DNA from: Pelagibius sp.
GTDB lineage: Bacteria; Pseudomonadota; Alphaproteobacteria; Kiloniellales; Kiloniellaceae
Assembly (NCBI RefSeq): GCF_028281305.1
Contig: NZ_JANQKD010000003.1
Location: 1 to 64,000 of the forward strand
Reading direction: 5' to 3'
Length of the DNA stretch: 64,000 nucleotides
A program made the position numbers and the translations under genes. The notes under the pieces were generated by a model. It saw only the letters and a list, made by a program, of their open reading frames with translations, was not told where the DNA came from and searched no databases. Shown here in pieces: positions 51,183 to 63,462 of the stretch (within the stretch, counting starts at the first letter, position 1; each line of letters begins with the position of its first letter).

Positions 51183-52389
51183 GATCCATGCAGTTCGCGT
51201 AGTAGGTGACAGTCGCTGGCCAGTCCGAGAAGACCCCGACGATACCGACGTCTTGCGCCAGCACGTGCAGCAGTTCGAACATGACCCCGTCGGAGGTGGT
51301 CGCATCCTTGATCGACTGGTAATACCAGCCTCCGCCGCCGCCAAGCGGCCCGGATCGCTCAAGCGTCCAGGTGATCAGGTTTAAGCCGGCCGCACGGGCT
51401 TCCCTTGCGTAGGCGGAAGGAACGATCTCACCCTCCGCAAGCGTCACCAGCATCCACGTCGGCGGAGCGAGGTAGTTCACCCCCATATCCTTCAGCGCCT
51501 GCATGCTTGGCTCGAATGTCTCCGGCTTCATCGGATCAAAGCCCTCGACGTTGTAGCGGCTATCCAGATAGACCGCCTGCTTGCCGAATTCCGGCTCGTT
51601 CTCGATCCAGTAGAGGACGTCGTTGAGGTTGAACGACTGGGCCCAGACGTCCTCGGGCGGAACGCCGGCGGCTTTGTACTCGTCGATCAGCTTCTGGGCA
51701 TAGTCTTCCTGGGAGAAGCCGTCGAACGGCATCGCGACGGCGGGTGCTTTCAGCTCCGGCGTAAACTTGGCGCCCAGCGTGCGAAACAGATCGATGGACT
51801 CCGCATGGGTCATCAGGGTCCCGGTGCTCGCGGCATAGAGATCGGTGCGCCAGTCCGCAGTGCCGCCCATGTAGGCTTCGACGGTCTGCGCCGTCTTGTC
51901 TGCCGCATCCATCTTCCCGACGAGCGTTCTGAATTCGGCCAGGGTGATATCGCTCGCCCGGCATTCGGCGCTGGCGTCGGCACCGTTCGCAGCCGGCGCA
52001 AAGCCTGCCGTGCATTTGGGTGCCAGAGGGGACGAGAGAATGTTGGTGGTCGTATGAAGGTCGTCCTGCGCATGGCGGCAGACCAGCTCTTTGTCTTTCG
52101 TGAAGGTAACATCGCACTCCAGAATCCCGGCCCCCATGCGTGCCGCCGCCACGTTGGACTCGACCGTATGCTCCGGGAACATCAGCGGTGCGCCGCGGTG
52201 GCCGATGGAGAAGAGCTTGCGCTCAAAGTCTCGCTCGGCGCAGGACAGCAGCTTCGACTTCAGAACGCTGTCGTCCATCTGGTCGATCAGGAAAAAGGGG
52301 CGCGGCCCCAACTGGACCGTCTCGGCCTGCGCAGCGCTCACCGCCGCGGCGGTGCCCAGCACCAGGCATGTCACCTTCAACGCTTTCAT
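51175..52389 (-). CDS. Secreted glycerophosphodiester phosphodiesterase family protein
   Basis: [26 protein letters not shown] signal peptide; '[56 protein letters not shown]'. Confidence 0.92.
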   Translation of the reverse strand: MKALKVTCLVLGTAAAVSAAQAETVQLGPRPFFLIDQMDDSVLKSKLLSCAERDFERKLFSIGHRGAPLMFPEHTVESNVAAARMGAGILECDVTFTKDKELVCRHAQDDLHTTTNILSSPLAPKCTAGFAPAANGADASAECRASDITLAEFRTLVGKMDAADKTAQTVEAYMGGTADWRTDLYAASTGTLMTHAESIDLFRTLGAKFTPELKAPAVAMPFDGFSQEDYAQKLIDEYKAAGVPPEDVWAQSFNLNDVLYWIENEPEFGKQAVYLDSRYNVEGFDPMKPETFEPSMQALKDMGVNYLAPPTWMLVTLAEGEIVPSAYAREARAAGLNLITWTLERSGPLGGGGGWYYQSIKDATTSDGVMFELLHVLAQDVGIVGVFSDWPATVTYYANCMDLN

Positions 52390-52665
52390 ATGCAGCCTCC
52401 ATCTTCCCGTATTCAACAGGGCGCCAGTGGCGCAGGGAAGCATGAATTGCCGATGACGCTCGGATGACAGGGGCGTGAATTCGGGGCGCGCCAAGCTCCT
52501 CATTGGTTCGCAAACCAACAACTGTCCGCTCTTTGCAGTCATTGTTGCGCCAATAGGCAGTGTTCCGGCCGTTGCCGACAGGTTGCTTTTTTTCCTATAA
52601 TCTTCGCCGCTGACGTCATCGTTCCATCCGGTGATGACGGCACGCTGGGAGGCGGGCAACTCTGC

Positions 52666-53148
52666 TTGGGGGGAGCGATGTGCGGTGGACAGGCGACGGG
52701 AATCGACGACCCGGAGTTGATCGAACTCCTGGGCTACTGGCAGAGCTTGAAAGTCGACGGACGGCTCCCGCCGCGCAGGGCGCTCGACCCGGCGGCCCTG
52801 CCGGCTGAAATCGTGCCGCATCTGTTCATGTACGACGTCGAGCGCGAGCCGTTGGACTATCGCATGCGCCTTGCCGGATCGATGCTCTGCGCGACGGTCG
52901 GGTTCGAAATGCGCGGCAAGACCTTCGATGAGATTCATCCACCGGATCGGGCCGCCGAGATCCGGCAGGAATTCGATACGGTGGTCCACAGCGGTCAGCC
53001 CCACTACGTAAAGCGCTCGGCGCAGTGGTTGCCCGACGGATTGCTGCACTATCGCCGCTTGCTGCTTCCTTTCGCCGAAGACGGCGTGACGGTGGACAGC
53101 CTCGGTGGCGCCTCGATGTTCGACCTGCCGGATCGGCCGCTGTTTTAG
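52666..53148 (+). CDS. PAS-domain (PAS_5-type) protein
   Basis: '[81 protein letters not shown]'. Confidence 0.78.
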   Translation: MGGAMCGGQATGIDDPELIELLGYWQSLKVDGRLPPRRALDPAALPAEIVPHLFMYDVEREPLDYRMRLAGSMLCATVGFEMRGKTFDEIHPPDRAAEIRQEFDTVVHSGQPHYVKRSAQWLPDGLLHYRRLLLPFAEDGVTVDSLGGASMFDLPDRPLF

Positions 53149-53151
53149 AGC

Positions 53152-54948
53152 CTATTCCGCTGCCGCGATCGGTTCCTTGGCGCGCTTCTCGCGGGCGGCG
53201 GATTCCCGCTGGGCCTTGGCAACGGCCGCCTGGGCGGCTTCCGTATGGGCGAACATCTCCAGCCTCTCGTCTTCGCCGTGGTCGGTTACCGGCGTTAACG
53301 CCAGGTCCGTGTAGTCCTTGCTGGCCGGGTCCCGTTTGATCTGCTGGCACTTGAGCCAGAGCCTGAGGGCAAAGCCGGCGAAAGGAACATAGGTGCGCAG
53401 AACCTCCCAAACCCGGCGCGGGTAGAACACCAGGGGAGATTCGAGAGGCAGCCCCGAGCGGCGCTGCGTACGCACCTTGCGCCGGATGTATCCACCCTGG
53501 AGCGGGTGCACCTTCTCGTAGCGGATGCAGCCGGCGAACTGCAGGGCGTGGGCCCAGATACGCTCCGGTTTATTGCCGCTGACGATGATCCGCCGCATCA
53601 GCGTCTCCAGGTGTTCATCGGAGTAGTAGAGCTCCCAGGCCTTGTTGTAGATGCCCTGCCACTCTTCCTTGGTCATCAGGGAGTGCCCGGTGCAGACGTG
53701 CTCCAGGTCGTAGATGTTCATGTCGGGGTCCATGGGGACCCCGTTGAGGTAGAGGTTCTTGTGATCCTCGGAGCCCGGCAGCGGCGTCAGGCAGAAGAAC
53801 TCCAGGATATCGATGGGCAGCTCGCGTTTGATGACCTCGATATCATGGGCGATCTTCTCCGGCGTATCGGCGGGAAAGCCCAGAATGTAGCCCGCATAGG
53901 TCAGGATCTGGTGATTGCGCCACTCCTGAAGCATCAGCCGGTACTCGGTGATGCGGTTCTGGCGCTTCTTTGCCGCCATCAGATTGTCCGGATTGATGTT
54001 CTCCAGGCCGATGAAGACCCGCGCGACGCCGGCCCGCTTGGCCTTGGCCACGAAGTTCTCGATCTTGTGGCAGAGCGTATCGACCTGAATGATGATGGAG
54101 AACGGCAGGCCGGTCTCTTCCTTCAGGTCGCCCAGCCGGTCGAAGATCGCCTCCCAGTTCTTGTTGCGGGCGAAGTTGTCGTCGGTGATGAAGAAGCGGG
54201 TGATGCCCTGCTCGATGTTCGCCCGCACCAGGCGTTCGACATCGTCCGCCTCGCGGAAGCGCGACTTGCGGCCCTGGACGTTGATGATGGTGCAAAAGCT
54301 GCACTGGAAGGGGCAGCCGCGCCCGGCATCGAAACAGGCCACCGAGCCCCCGTAGCGGCGCACCAGAGACTCCGGCAGGTAGGGCGTGGGTTCGTTGTCG
54401 ATCCCCGGCAGATCGTTCATGTAGTTGTAGATCGGCTTCAGCTCTTCGTTCAGCGCATCGCGGTAGAAGTGATGCAGCCGTCCCTCGCCCTCCCCGGCAT
54501 AGAGCGTGATGCCCAGGTCCAGGGCCTCCTGCAGGTCCGGCGGAAGCTCGGGCAGCATGGACAGGCAGCCGCTCGGATGGAAGCCGCCGATCGCCACCTG
54601 AATGCCCTCGGCGCGGAACTGACGGGCGATGTCCATGGCGCGCGGAAACTGATTCGACTGTACGCCGACGAGGCAGACCACCCCGCGGACGCCGGGCGTC
54701 GTCATGCGTTCGACGATCTGCTTGATCGGTATGATGGTGTTGGTCTCATCGTAGGCGTTCAGTTCGACCTCGACGTCATGGCCGAGGAGCCTGCGGTCGA
54801 TGATATCAAGCGACAGTCCGTAGAGACTGGAGAGGGTGTTGGACGGCACCCAGGCCTTGGCCCATTGGATCACATAGCCGTCGTCGTCGTAGTGCGACGG
54901 CTTAATGAGCTCCACGATGAAACGCCGCATTGAACCGCTCTCAGTCAT
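53152..54948 (-). CDS. B12-binding domain / radical SAM protein
   Basis: 'SVACFDAGRGCPFQCSFCTIINVQGRKSRFREADDVERLVRANIEQGITRFFITDDNFARN' with CxxxCxxC; N-terminal B12-binding-like region. Confidence 0.9.
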   Translation of the reverse strand: MTESGSMRRFIVELIKPSHYDDDGYVIQWAKAWVPSNTLSSLYGLSLDIIDRRLLGHDVEVELNAYDETNTIIPIKQIVERMTTPGVRGVVCLVGVQSNQFPRAMDIARQFRAEGIQVAIGGFHPSGCLSMLPELPPDLQEALDLGITLYAGEGEGRLHHFYRDALNEELKPIYNYMNDLPGIDNEPTPYLPESLVRRYGGSVACFDAGRGCPFQCSFCTIINVQGRKSRFREADDVERLVRANIEQGITRFFITDDNFARNKNWEAIFDRLGDLKEETGLPFSIIIQVDTLCHKIENFVAKAKRAGVARVFIGLENINPDNLMAAKKRQNRITEYRLMLQEWRNHQILTYAGYILGFPADTPEKIAHDIEVIKRELPIDILEFFCLTPLPGSEDHKNLYLNGVPMDPDMNIYDLEHVCTGHSLMTKEEWQGIYNKAWELYYSDEHLETLMRRIIVSGNKPERIWAHALQFAGCIRYEKVHPLQGGYIRRKVRTQRRSGLPLESPLVFYPRRVWEVLRTYVPFAGFALRLWLKCQQIKRDPASKDYTDLALTPVTDHGEDERLEMFAHTEAAQAAVAKAQRESAAREKRAKEPIAAAE

Positions 54949-55138
54949 GCCGCCCCCCAAGTCCGACTTGCCCAGTCAGAATTACCCCATTGCGGGCGCG
55001 AAATACAGGCTGAAGCGAAAGATTGGCGCGATCAGCCCCATTTCCGGCGCACCAGGCCGGGAAAGAGCCGCCGCAACGGCAATTAAGGGTTAGAAGACCC
55101 CGGCTTGTGTCCGGGCGGTACCGGACCCGGGCGACTCC

Positions 55139-55159
55139 GCGCCGGCCGGGGGCCGGCGC
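55139..55159. terminator. Perfect 8-bp GC hairpin
   Basis: gcgccggc-cgggg-gccggcgc downstream of the DUF4399 gene; no clear T-tract. Confidence 0.4.
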
Positions 55160-55181
55160 AGAAGACCTGGGCGCCCGTGGC

Positions 55182-55604
55182 CTACTTGACCGTGACGGTG
55201 ATCCGCTCGGACATCACCGGCGGGTTGTGCGGAATATGGCTCCAGTCGCCCAAAACAAGCTGAAGCGTGTGGGTGCCGGGGGGCAGTTCGACCGTCGCCT
55301 CGGTCTGTCCGCCGCCGAAGTGGATGTGCTTGTCATCCGCGGGGATCGGCTCGTTCAGTTCTTCTCCTTCGATCGCCTCGTTGATGATCAGATGATGGTG
55401 CCCGGTGTTTTCCTTATCGTCCACGCCGGCCGGCGCGACGCCCATGCCGGAGAGGCCGAAGCGGATGGTGACCGGTGAAGAGATCGTCTGACCGTCCTGC
55501 AAATCGATGAAATAGACCCTGGCATCGGGCGGCGCCGGCGTCTCGCCGGCAAGAGCGGAACCGGCTGCCAACACCACGGTGGCGGCGATCACGGGAATGC
55601 GCAT
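55182..55604 (-). CDS. DUF4399-like secreted protein
   Basis: Signal peptide; 'ARVYFIDLQDGQTISSPVTIRFGLSGMGVAPAGVDDKENTGHHHLIIN...DKHIHFGGGQTEATVELPPGTHTLQLVLGDWSHIPH'. Confidence 0.9.
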   Translation of the reverse strand: MRIPVIAATVVLAAGSALAGETPAPPDARVYFIDLQDGQTISSPVTIRFGLSGMGVAPAGVDDKENTGHHHLIINEAIEGEELNEPIPADDKHIHFGGGQTEATVELPPGTHTLQLVLGDWSHIPHNPPVMSERITVTVK

Positions 55605-55690
55605 GGAATAACCTCCCATATAGTCTTAGGCTCATGACCGGCGTGGCCATGATCTGAAGCGAAAACACCCAAAGACCGGAATTTATTCGC

Positions 55691-56221
55691 GTGGCAGTCG
55701 AAAGATCGGCGCAAGACAGCATGAAGGAGCTGCTGGAGGGCTTCTATCCCCGCCTCTGGCGGTACTGCCTCGCCTTGACGCGGGACCTCCCGGCAGCGGA
55801 GGACCTCTGCCAGGCCGCCTGTCTCAAGGCACTTGAGAGTGCGCATCAATTCCAGGCCGGAACGCATGCAGACCGATGGGTTTTCAGCATTGCCAAGAAC
55901 CTCTGGTACAACACCTTGAGGGCCGAGAACGTGCGCCGGGGCGGCGGGCTGGTACCCAGCGACGAACTGGCTTTGCCGGCGCCTGGAACGGACGCCGAAA
56001 CGAATTTTTTCCATGCCGAGGTGTTAAAGGCAGTGATGGACCTGCCCGAGGCGCAGCGCGTGACGGTGTTCCTGGTCTATGTGGAGGGCTTTTCCTACAA
56101 GGAGGCTGCCGAGCACCTGCACATCCCGATCGGGACCGTCATGAGCAGGCTTGCCGCGGCCCGCAGCAAGCTTGCCGCCCTCAAGGCCACCTCGGGCGCG
56201 GCCAAACAACGGACCCTGTGA
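55691..56221 (+). CDS. ECF-type RNA polymerase sigma factor
   Basis: 'LEGFYPRLWRYCLALTRDLPAAEDLCQAACLKALESAHQF' (sigma2) and 'VMDLPEAQRVTVFLVYVEGFSYKEAAEHLHIPIGTVMSRLAAARSKL' (sigma4). Confidence 0.93.
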   Translation: MAVERSAQDSMKELLEGFYPRLWRYCLALTRDLPAAEDLCQAACLKALESAHQFQAGTHADRWVFSIAKNLWYNTLRAENVRRGGGLVPSDELALPAPGTDAETNFFHAEVLKAVMDLPEAQRVTVFLVYVEGFSYKEAAEHLHIPIGTVMSRLAAARSKLAALKATSGAAKQRTL

Positions 56222-56227
56222 CGGATC

Positions 56228-57019
56228 ATGGATAGCAGGTCGATCACCGACGAAGAGTTGGTTGCCTTCCTGGACGGGGAACTCCCGCCCGAGCAGGCAA
56301 AGGCTGTCGAGCAGGCCTTGCGCGACGATCCGGCGCTGCGCGCGCGGCTGGATGCCCTGACCATCGACACCGACACTGTGAAGTCCGCTTTCGACAGCCT
56401 GCTTCCCTTGGCGCCGGGCCACGCGGAACCGGCTCCTAAAGACAGCCCCTCCCAACCCTCCAGCCGCGCTCTGGGACCGCTCGTGAGCCGCAGGGCGGCT
56501 ATCGCCGCGAGCCTCGCCGCCGTTGCCGCCATCGGTTTCGCCGGCGGCCGCCTCACTGCCCCGATGCAGAGCGAAGACTGGCGCATGGCCGTCGCCGAGT
56601 ATCAGCTGCTCTATCGCAGCGAGACGCTGACCCATCTCGATCCAAGCCCGGCGGAGCTCGAAAGCGAGCGGGCAAGGGTCGTCGCCGAACTGGGCCTGGA
56701 TATCGACGGCACGGCGCTGCGCAACGTCAGCGGCCTGCGCTACCGCCGGGCCCAGATCCTCGGCTACGAGGCGGCGCCGCTCGCCCAGTTTGCCTATCTC
56801 GACAGCCGGAACCGTCCGGTGGCGTTCTGCGTGACCCCGACCGAGGCCGCCAGCCGGCCGCTGGAGACGCAGAGCTTCAAGGGGCTCGCCGCCGTGTCCT
56901 GGATTGCCGACGGCTTCGCCTTTCTGGTGATCGGCGACGTCCCGCCAGCGCTGCTGGACCGCGCGGCCCGTGACCTTTCCGCATCCCTCGCTCAGGCCTC
57001 TCGGACCAAGAGTTCCTGA
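56228..57019 (+). CDS. Anti-sigma factor (zinc-finger-less, single TM)
   Basis: 'ITDEELVAFLDGELPPEQAKAVEQALRDDPALRARLDAL' plus TM 'AAIAASLAAVAAIGFAGG'; directly downstream of the ECF sigma. Confidence 0.88.
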   Translation: MDSRSITDEELVAFLDGELPPEQAKAVEQALRDDPALRARLDALTIDTDTVKSAFDSLLPLAPGHAEPAPKDSPSQPSSRALGPLVSRRAAIAASLAAVAAIGFAGGRLTAPMQSEDWRMAVAEYQLLYRSETLTHLDPSPAELESERARVVAELGLDIDGTALRNVSGLRYRRAQILGYEAAPLAQFAYLDSRNRPVAFCVTPTEAASRPLETQSFKGLAAVSWIADGFAFLVIGDVPPALLDRAARDLSASLAQASRTKSS

Positions 57020-57056
57020 GCGGCAGGGCGAGCACCGCCTCGGAAAGCGAAGAGCG

Positions 57057-57920
57057 TCAGATCGCCGTCAGCGGCTCGTAGGCTTCCGGCCGCCGGTCGC
57101 GGAAGAACTGCCAGAGGTTCCGCACCTCGCGGACCATATCCATGTCCATATCGGCGACCACCAGTTCGTCCTTGTCCTCGCTGGCTTCCACAAGGAACTC
57201 GCCGCGCGGATTGACGACGTAGCTGGAGCCGTAGAACTTGCCGATGTTCCACGGAGCCTCGGTGCCGACGCGGTTGACCGCGCCGATGTAACAGCCGTTG
57301 GCGACAGCGGAGGCCGGCTGTTCCAGCTTCCAGAGATACTGGCTGAGGCCGGCCACGGTGGCCGAGGGATTGACGATGTACTCGGCCCCGCTCAGAGCCA
57401 GGGCGCGCCAGCCCTCCGGGAAGTGTCGGTCGTAGCAGATGTAGACGCCGAGCTTGCAGTAGGCCGTCTGGAACATCGGCCAGCCGGAGTTGCCGGGTTT
57501 GAAGAAGAACTTTTCGTAGAACCCGGCGACCTGCGGGATGTGGGATTTGCGGTACTTGCCGAGGTAGCTGCCGTCGGCGTCGATGACGGCGGCGGTGTTG
57601 TAGTAGACGCCGGTGATGTCCTCCTCATAGATCGGAACCACGATCACCATGGAGTGCTTCTTGGCGTACTCCTGCATCAGTTTGACCGTCGGGCCGTCGG
57701 GGACCTTTTCCGCGGCGCCGTACCACTTCACGTCCTGGCTGGGACAGAAGTAGGGCTGGTTGAAGACTTCCTGCAAACACAACACCTGGACGCCCTTGGC
57801 GCCGGCCTCGTCGATCAGCGGCAGATGCGCTTCGTTCATCCTGTCGCGGATGGTTTCCGGGCTTTCCCCCGTATCCGCCTTCAGAGCCATCTGAATAAGG
57901 CCCGCCCGCACCGTCGCCAT
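57057..57920 (-). CDS. Nitrilase superfamily amidohydrolase, beta-ureidopropionase-like
   Basis: 'VLCLQEVFNQPYFCPSQDVKWYGAAE', 'YRKSHIPQ', 'LGVYICYDRHFPEGWRALALSGAEYIVNPSAT' (E-K-C triad). Confidence 0.92.
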   Translation of the reverse strand: MATVRAGLIQMALKADTGESPETIRDRMNEAHLPLIDEAGAKGVQVLCLQEVFNQPYFCPSQDVKWYGAAEKVPDGPTVKLMQEYAKKHSMVIVVPIYEEDITGVYYNTAAVIDADGSYLGKYRKSHIPQVAGFYEKFFFKPGNSGWPMFQTAYCKLGVYICYDRHFPEGWRALALSGAEYIVNPSATVAGLSQYLWKLEQPASAVANGCYIGAVNRVGTEAPWNIGKFYGSSYVVNPRGEFLVEASEDKDELVVADMDMDMVREVRNLWQFFRDRRPEAYEPLTAI

Positions 57921-57983
57921 CGCTTGCTCTCCCTCTGCAATGCGCCCCGGTTTTCCCGCAGCGCCATCTGTCCTGCAGAAGAT

Positions 57984-59616
<1,633 letters not shown>

Positions 59617-59699
59617 CCCGGATGTAGCAACGGGTCGGACGCCGCCTAAACGCAACGACAGACAGGTGGCGAAACACCGCAAACAAGGGAGCTAGGGGG

Positions 59700-60752
59700 A
59701 TGACTTCTCGAATTTCGGGGAACGGTACAGTATTGGCAAAACGCGGCCTGCGGCGCCGCACGGTCGTGCAGGCCGGCGCGGCGGCTCTGGTGGCTGCAGC
59801 CGTCTTTGGACTTTCCGGCGGCGCGGCGCAGGCGGAAAAGCTGAAAGTCGCCGGAATCTACACGGTGCCGATTCAGCAGAAATGGGTGGGCACCCTGCAC
59901 CGGGCGCTGACCGCCGCCAAGGAACGCGGCGACATTGAGTACAGCTTCTCGGAGAAGGTGCCCAACACCGACTACGTCCGGGTGATGCGCGAGTACGCCG
60001 AGGGCGGGGTCGATCTGGTGGTCGGGGAGGCCTTCGGCATCAGCCGGGAGGCCCGCAAGGTGGCCGACGACTATCCGGAGATCGCCTTTCTTATGGGCGA
60101 CCCGGGTGTCCCCCATGGCAAGAACTTCTCCGTCTTCGACAACTGGATCCACGAGCCCTGCTACCTCATGGGCATCGTCGCCGGCACCATGACCAAGACC
60201 AACAGAATCGGCATGGTCGGCGGCTTTCCCATCGGCGAGGTGAACCGGCTGTTCCACGCCTTCATGGAGGGCGCGCGCTCGGTCAATCCGGACGTCGAGT
60301 TCAAGGTCTCCTTCATCGGCTCTTGGTACGACCCGCCAAAGGCCAAAGAGTTTGCCTTCGCCCAGGTCGAGGCCGGGGTGGACGTGCTCTACGCCGAGCG
60401 GGCCGGCGTGGTCGACGCCGCCCGCGAGAAGGGGATCATCGCCTTCGGCAACGTGAACGACATGAACAAGGCCGAGAACGGCACCGACGTGGTGGTCGCC
60501 TCGGCCCTCTGGCACATGGAACCGGCCATCGACTATGCCATCTCCCAGGTGAAAGCCGGCACCTTCACGGCCGAGAACTACAAGGAATGGACGATGATGA
60601 AGGCCGGCGGCGCCTCCCTCTCTCCGTTCTACGAGTTTGAGGACAAGATCCCGGCCGAAACCAAGGCGAAGATCGACGCCCTCGCTCAGCAGATCAAGGC
60701 TGGGGACTTCGTGGTGCAGACCAACGACGACGAACCCAAGTCGACGTTCTGA
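59700..60752 (+). CDS. BMP family ABC transporter substrate-binding protein
   Basis: 'LKVAGIYTVPIQQKWVGTLHRALTAAKERGDIEYSFSEKVPNTDYVRVMREYAEGGVDLVVGEAFG'. Confidence 0.92.
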   Translation: MTSRISGNGTVLAKRGLRRRTVVQAGAAALVAAAVFGLSGGAAQAEKLKVAGIYTVPIQQKWVGTLHRALTAAKERGDIEYSFSEKVPNTDYVRVMREYAEGGVDLVVGEAFGISREARKVADDYPEIAFLMGDPGVPHGKNFSVFDNWIHEPCYLMGIVAGTMTKTNRIGMVGGFPIGEVNRLFHAFMEGARSVNPDVEFKVSFIGSWYDPPKAKEFAFAQVEAGVDVLYAERAGVVDAAREKGIIAFGNVNDMNKAENGTDVVVASALWHMEPAIDYAISQVKAGTFTAENYKEWTMMKAGGASLSPFYEFEDKIPAETKAKIDALAQQIKAGDFVVQTNDDEPKSTF

Positions 60753-60831
60753 CCGGACGCCTTACGGGATCGGGGCAGCGGCGTCAGTGCTGTCCCGACC
60801 CCGCAGAAATCGATCATCGGGGGATCTGACG

Positions 60832-62409
60832 ATGGCGCAGGCGCAAGCGTCCGCCGCTGCCGCCACCGGCGCTGAGCCGGTGTTGCGGCTGTCCGGCATC
60901 ACCAAGCGCTTTGGGGCGCTGGTCGCCAACGATGCCATCTCCCTTGGGTTGGGGCGCGGCGAGATCCTGGCCCTGCTGGGAGAGAACGGCGCCGGCAAGA
61001 CCACCTTGATGAGTATCCTCTTCGGTCACTACCTTGCCGACGAAGGCGAGATCGCGGTCTTCGGCGGAGCCTTGCCGCCAGGCTCCCCCAAGGCCGCCAT
61101 CGCCGCCGGGGTCGGCATGGTGCATCAGCATTTCACCCTGGGCGAAAACCTCACCGTTCTCGACAACATCGTGCTGGGCACGGAACCGCTCTGGCGCCTG
61201 AAGCAGAACCGCGCGGCCGCGCTGCGCCATGTCGAGGACCTGGCGGCGCGCTTCGGCCTGCAGGTCGAGAGCCGGCGCCTTGTGCGCGACCTCTCGGTCG
61301 GCGAGCGTCAGCGGGTGGAGATCCTGAAGGCGCTCTACCGCGGCGCCCGCGTCCTGATCCTCGACGAACCCACCGCGGTGCTGACGCCACAGGAGGTCGA
61401 GAGTTTCTTCGCAACCTTGAAGACCATGGCGGCCGAGGGGCTCTCCATCATCTTCATCTCCCACAAGCTGAACGAGGTGATGGCCATTGCCGACCGCGTT
61501 GCTGTGCTGCGTCAGGGCAGGCTGGTGGCCGACTTCCCCATCGCCGAGGCCTCCCGCGAAGGGCTCGCCGAGGCCATGGTGGGGCGGGCGGTCGCCTTGC
61601 CCGAACGCAGCCGCCTGGAGCCGGGTGCGCCTCTGCTGCGAATGGAAGGCGTCGGACTGCGCGGTGCAGAGGGCAAAGTATCGCTTGAGAATCTCGATAT
61701 AACCCTCTGTGAGAAAGAGATTTTCGGAATTGCCGGCGTTTCCGGCAACGGGCAGGCCGCCCTCGCGGCCCTGATCTCCGGTCTCGATGCCCCGACGGCG
61801 GGGCGCTTCGAGATCCTCGGCGATGCCATCGCCGAGGCTTCCCCTGGCGCCATGCTGAAACGCGGGGTCGGGCGGGTGCCGGAGGACCGTCACGCAACCG
61901 GCGTCGTCGGTGACTTCACGGTGGAGGAAAACCTGGTACTGGAAGCCTATGGCGGAGACCGCTTCTCGCGCTTCGGCTTCGTCAAGGGAGTGGCCCTGCG
62001 CCGCAACGCCGAAGAAAAGATCGCCGCCTTCGACATCCGCGGCGCCGATGCGACCACGGCTACACGCAGCCTTTCCGGCGGCAACATGCAAAAGGTCATC
62101 CTCGCCCGGGTCCTGGACCAGAAGCCACGCATCATCCTCGCCAATCAGCCGACCCGCGGGCTCGATGTCGGCGCCGCGGCGGCTGTGCAGGCTCTGCTGT
62201 TCCAGGCGCGGGCCGAAGGCGCGGGCATCGTCCTGATCTCCGAAGACCTCGAGGAGCTGCTGCAGATGTCCGACCGCATCGCGGTGCTCTACCACGGGCG
62301 TCTCTCCGCACCCGTCCCTGTGGAAGAAGCGGATCTCAGAACCCTTGGCCTTATGATGGCCGGACACGGTACGGCAGAGCATTCGGACGAGGGCCGCCAT
62401 GCGTCTTGA
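60832..62409 (+). CDS. ABC transporter ATP-binding protein (tandem NBDs, nucleoside/BMP type)
   Basis: 'LGENGAGKTTLMSILFGHYLADEGEIAVFGGALP', 'LSVGERQRVEILKALYRGARVLILDEPTAVLTPQE', second NBD 'LSGGNMQKVILARVL'. Confidence 0.95.
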   Translation: MAQAQASAAAATGAEPVLRLSGITKRFGALVANDAISLGLGRGEILALLGENGAGKTTLMSILFGHYLADEGEIAVFGGALPPGSPKAAIAAGVGMVHQHFTLGENLTVLDNIVLGTEPLWRLKQNRAAALRHVEDLAARFGLQVESRRLVRDLSVGERQRVEILKALYRGARVLILDEPTAVLTPQEVESFFATLKTMAAEGLSIIFISHKLNEVMAIADRVAVLRQGRLVADFPIAEASREGLAEAMVGRAVALPERSRLEPGAPLLRMEGVGLRGAEGKVSLENLDITLCEKEIFGIAGVSGNGQAALAALISGLDAPTAGRFEILGDAIAEASPGAMLKRGVGRVPEDRHATGVVGDFTVEENLVLEAYGGDRFSRFGFVKGVALRRNAEEKIAAFDIRGADATTATRSLSGGNMQKVILARVLDQKPRIILANQPTRGLDVGAAAAVQALLFQARAEGAGIVLISEDLEELLQMSDRIAVLYHGRLSAPVPVEEADLRTLGLMMAGHGTAEHSDEGRHAS

Positions 62410-63448
62410 GCCCCGCGCCCATGTGCCGCTGTGGCTGAACCTGGCCGCTCCGCTGACGGCAATCGCCCTGGCCTTCCTGCTCTGCGGGCTGCTCATCGCC
62501 TGGGCCGGCGCGCCGGTGCTGGCCGCCTACGGCGCCCTGGTGAAGGGTGCGCTGGGCTCGGTCTTCGCCCTGAGCGAGACTCTGACGCGCGCGGCACCAC
62601 TGATCTTCACCGGCCTGGCGGCCGCCGTCGCTTTCCGGGCCAAGCTCTGGAACATCGGCGGCGAGGGCCAGCTCTATGCCGGCGCGCTGGCGGCGACCTA
62701 TGTCGGCACCGGGCTCGTCACCCTGCCGCCCCTGCTGATGGTGCCCTTCCTTTTCCTGGTCGGTGCGCTTGCCGGCGGACTGCTGCTGCTCCTGCCGGTG
62801 ATCCTGAAGCTGAAGCTCAAGGTGGACGAGGTGGTGACCACCCTCCTCCTCAACTTCGTCGTCCTGCTCTTTGCCAACTACCTGCTCTTCGGGCCTTGGA
62901 AGGACCCCCTGGCCATGGGCTGGCCTCAGGCGGCGCCGATCATCGACGAGGGCGTACTCTCACCCCTGATTCCCCGCACCCGCCTGCATTCCGGCCTGCT
63001 CTGGGCGGTCTTCTTCGCGGTCGCAGCCTGGGCCTTCATCCGCTACTCCAAATGGGGCTTCGAGATCCGCGCCGTCGGCAACAACCCGGAGGCGGCGCGT
63101 TTCGCGGGCATTCCGATGGGTGCGACCGTGCTGCGCACGGCGCTGCTCTCCGGGGGTCTCGCCGGCATGGCCGGGGTCTGCGAGCTGGCGGGCCTCAAGG
63201 GTTATCTCACCCTCGATATCTCGCCCGGCTTCGGCTACACGGGCATCGCGGTGGCCATGCTGGCGGGCCTGCATCCCCTGGGTGTGATCGCCGCGGCGAT
63301 CTTCGTCGCCGCCATCTACAACGGCGCCGACGCCATGAGCCGGGCCATGTCGATCTCCAACTATCTGGCCGATGTGCTGACCGCGACCGCCCTGCTGCTG
63401 GTGCTGGCGAGCGTGCTCTTCGTGCGCTACCGGCCCCGCCTGCGCTAA
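62399..63448 (+). CDS. ABC transporter permease (BmpA/nucleoside type)
   Basis: 'PLIFTGLAAAVAFRAKLWNIGGEGQLYAGALAATYVG' and 'YSKWGFEIRAVGNNPEAARFAGI'. Confidence 0.93.
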   Translation: MRLEPRAHVPLWLNLAAPLTAIALAFLLCGLLIAWAGAPVLAAYGALVKGALGSVFALSETLTRAAPLIFTGLAAAVAFRAKLWNIGGEGQLYAGALAATYVGTGLVTLPPLLMVPFLFLVGALAGGLLLLLPVILKLKLKVDEVVTTLLLNFVVLLFANYLLFGPWKDPLAMGWPQAAPIIDEGVLSPLIPRTRLHSGLLWAVFFAVAAWAFIRYSKWGFEIRAVGNNPEAARFAGIPMGATVLRTALLSGGLAGMAGVCELAGLKGYLTLDISPGFGYTGIAVAMLAGLHPLGVIAAAIFVAAIYNGADAMSRAMSISNYLADVLTATALLLVLASVLFVRYRPRLR

Positions 63449-63462
63449 GGGGCCGGAGCGGC

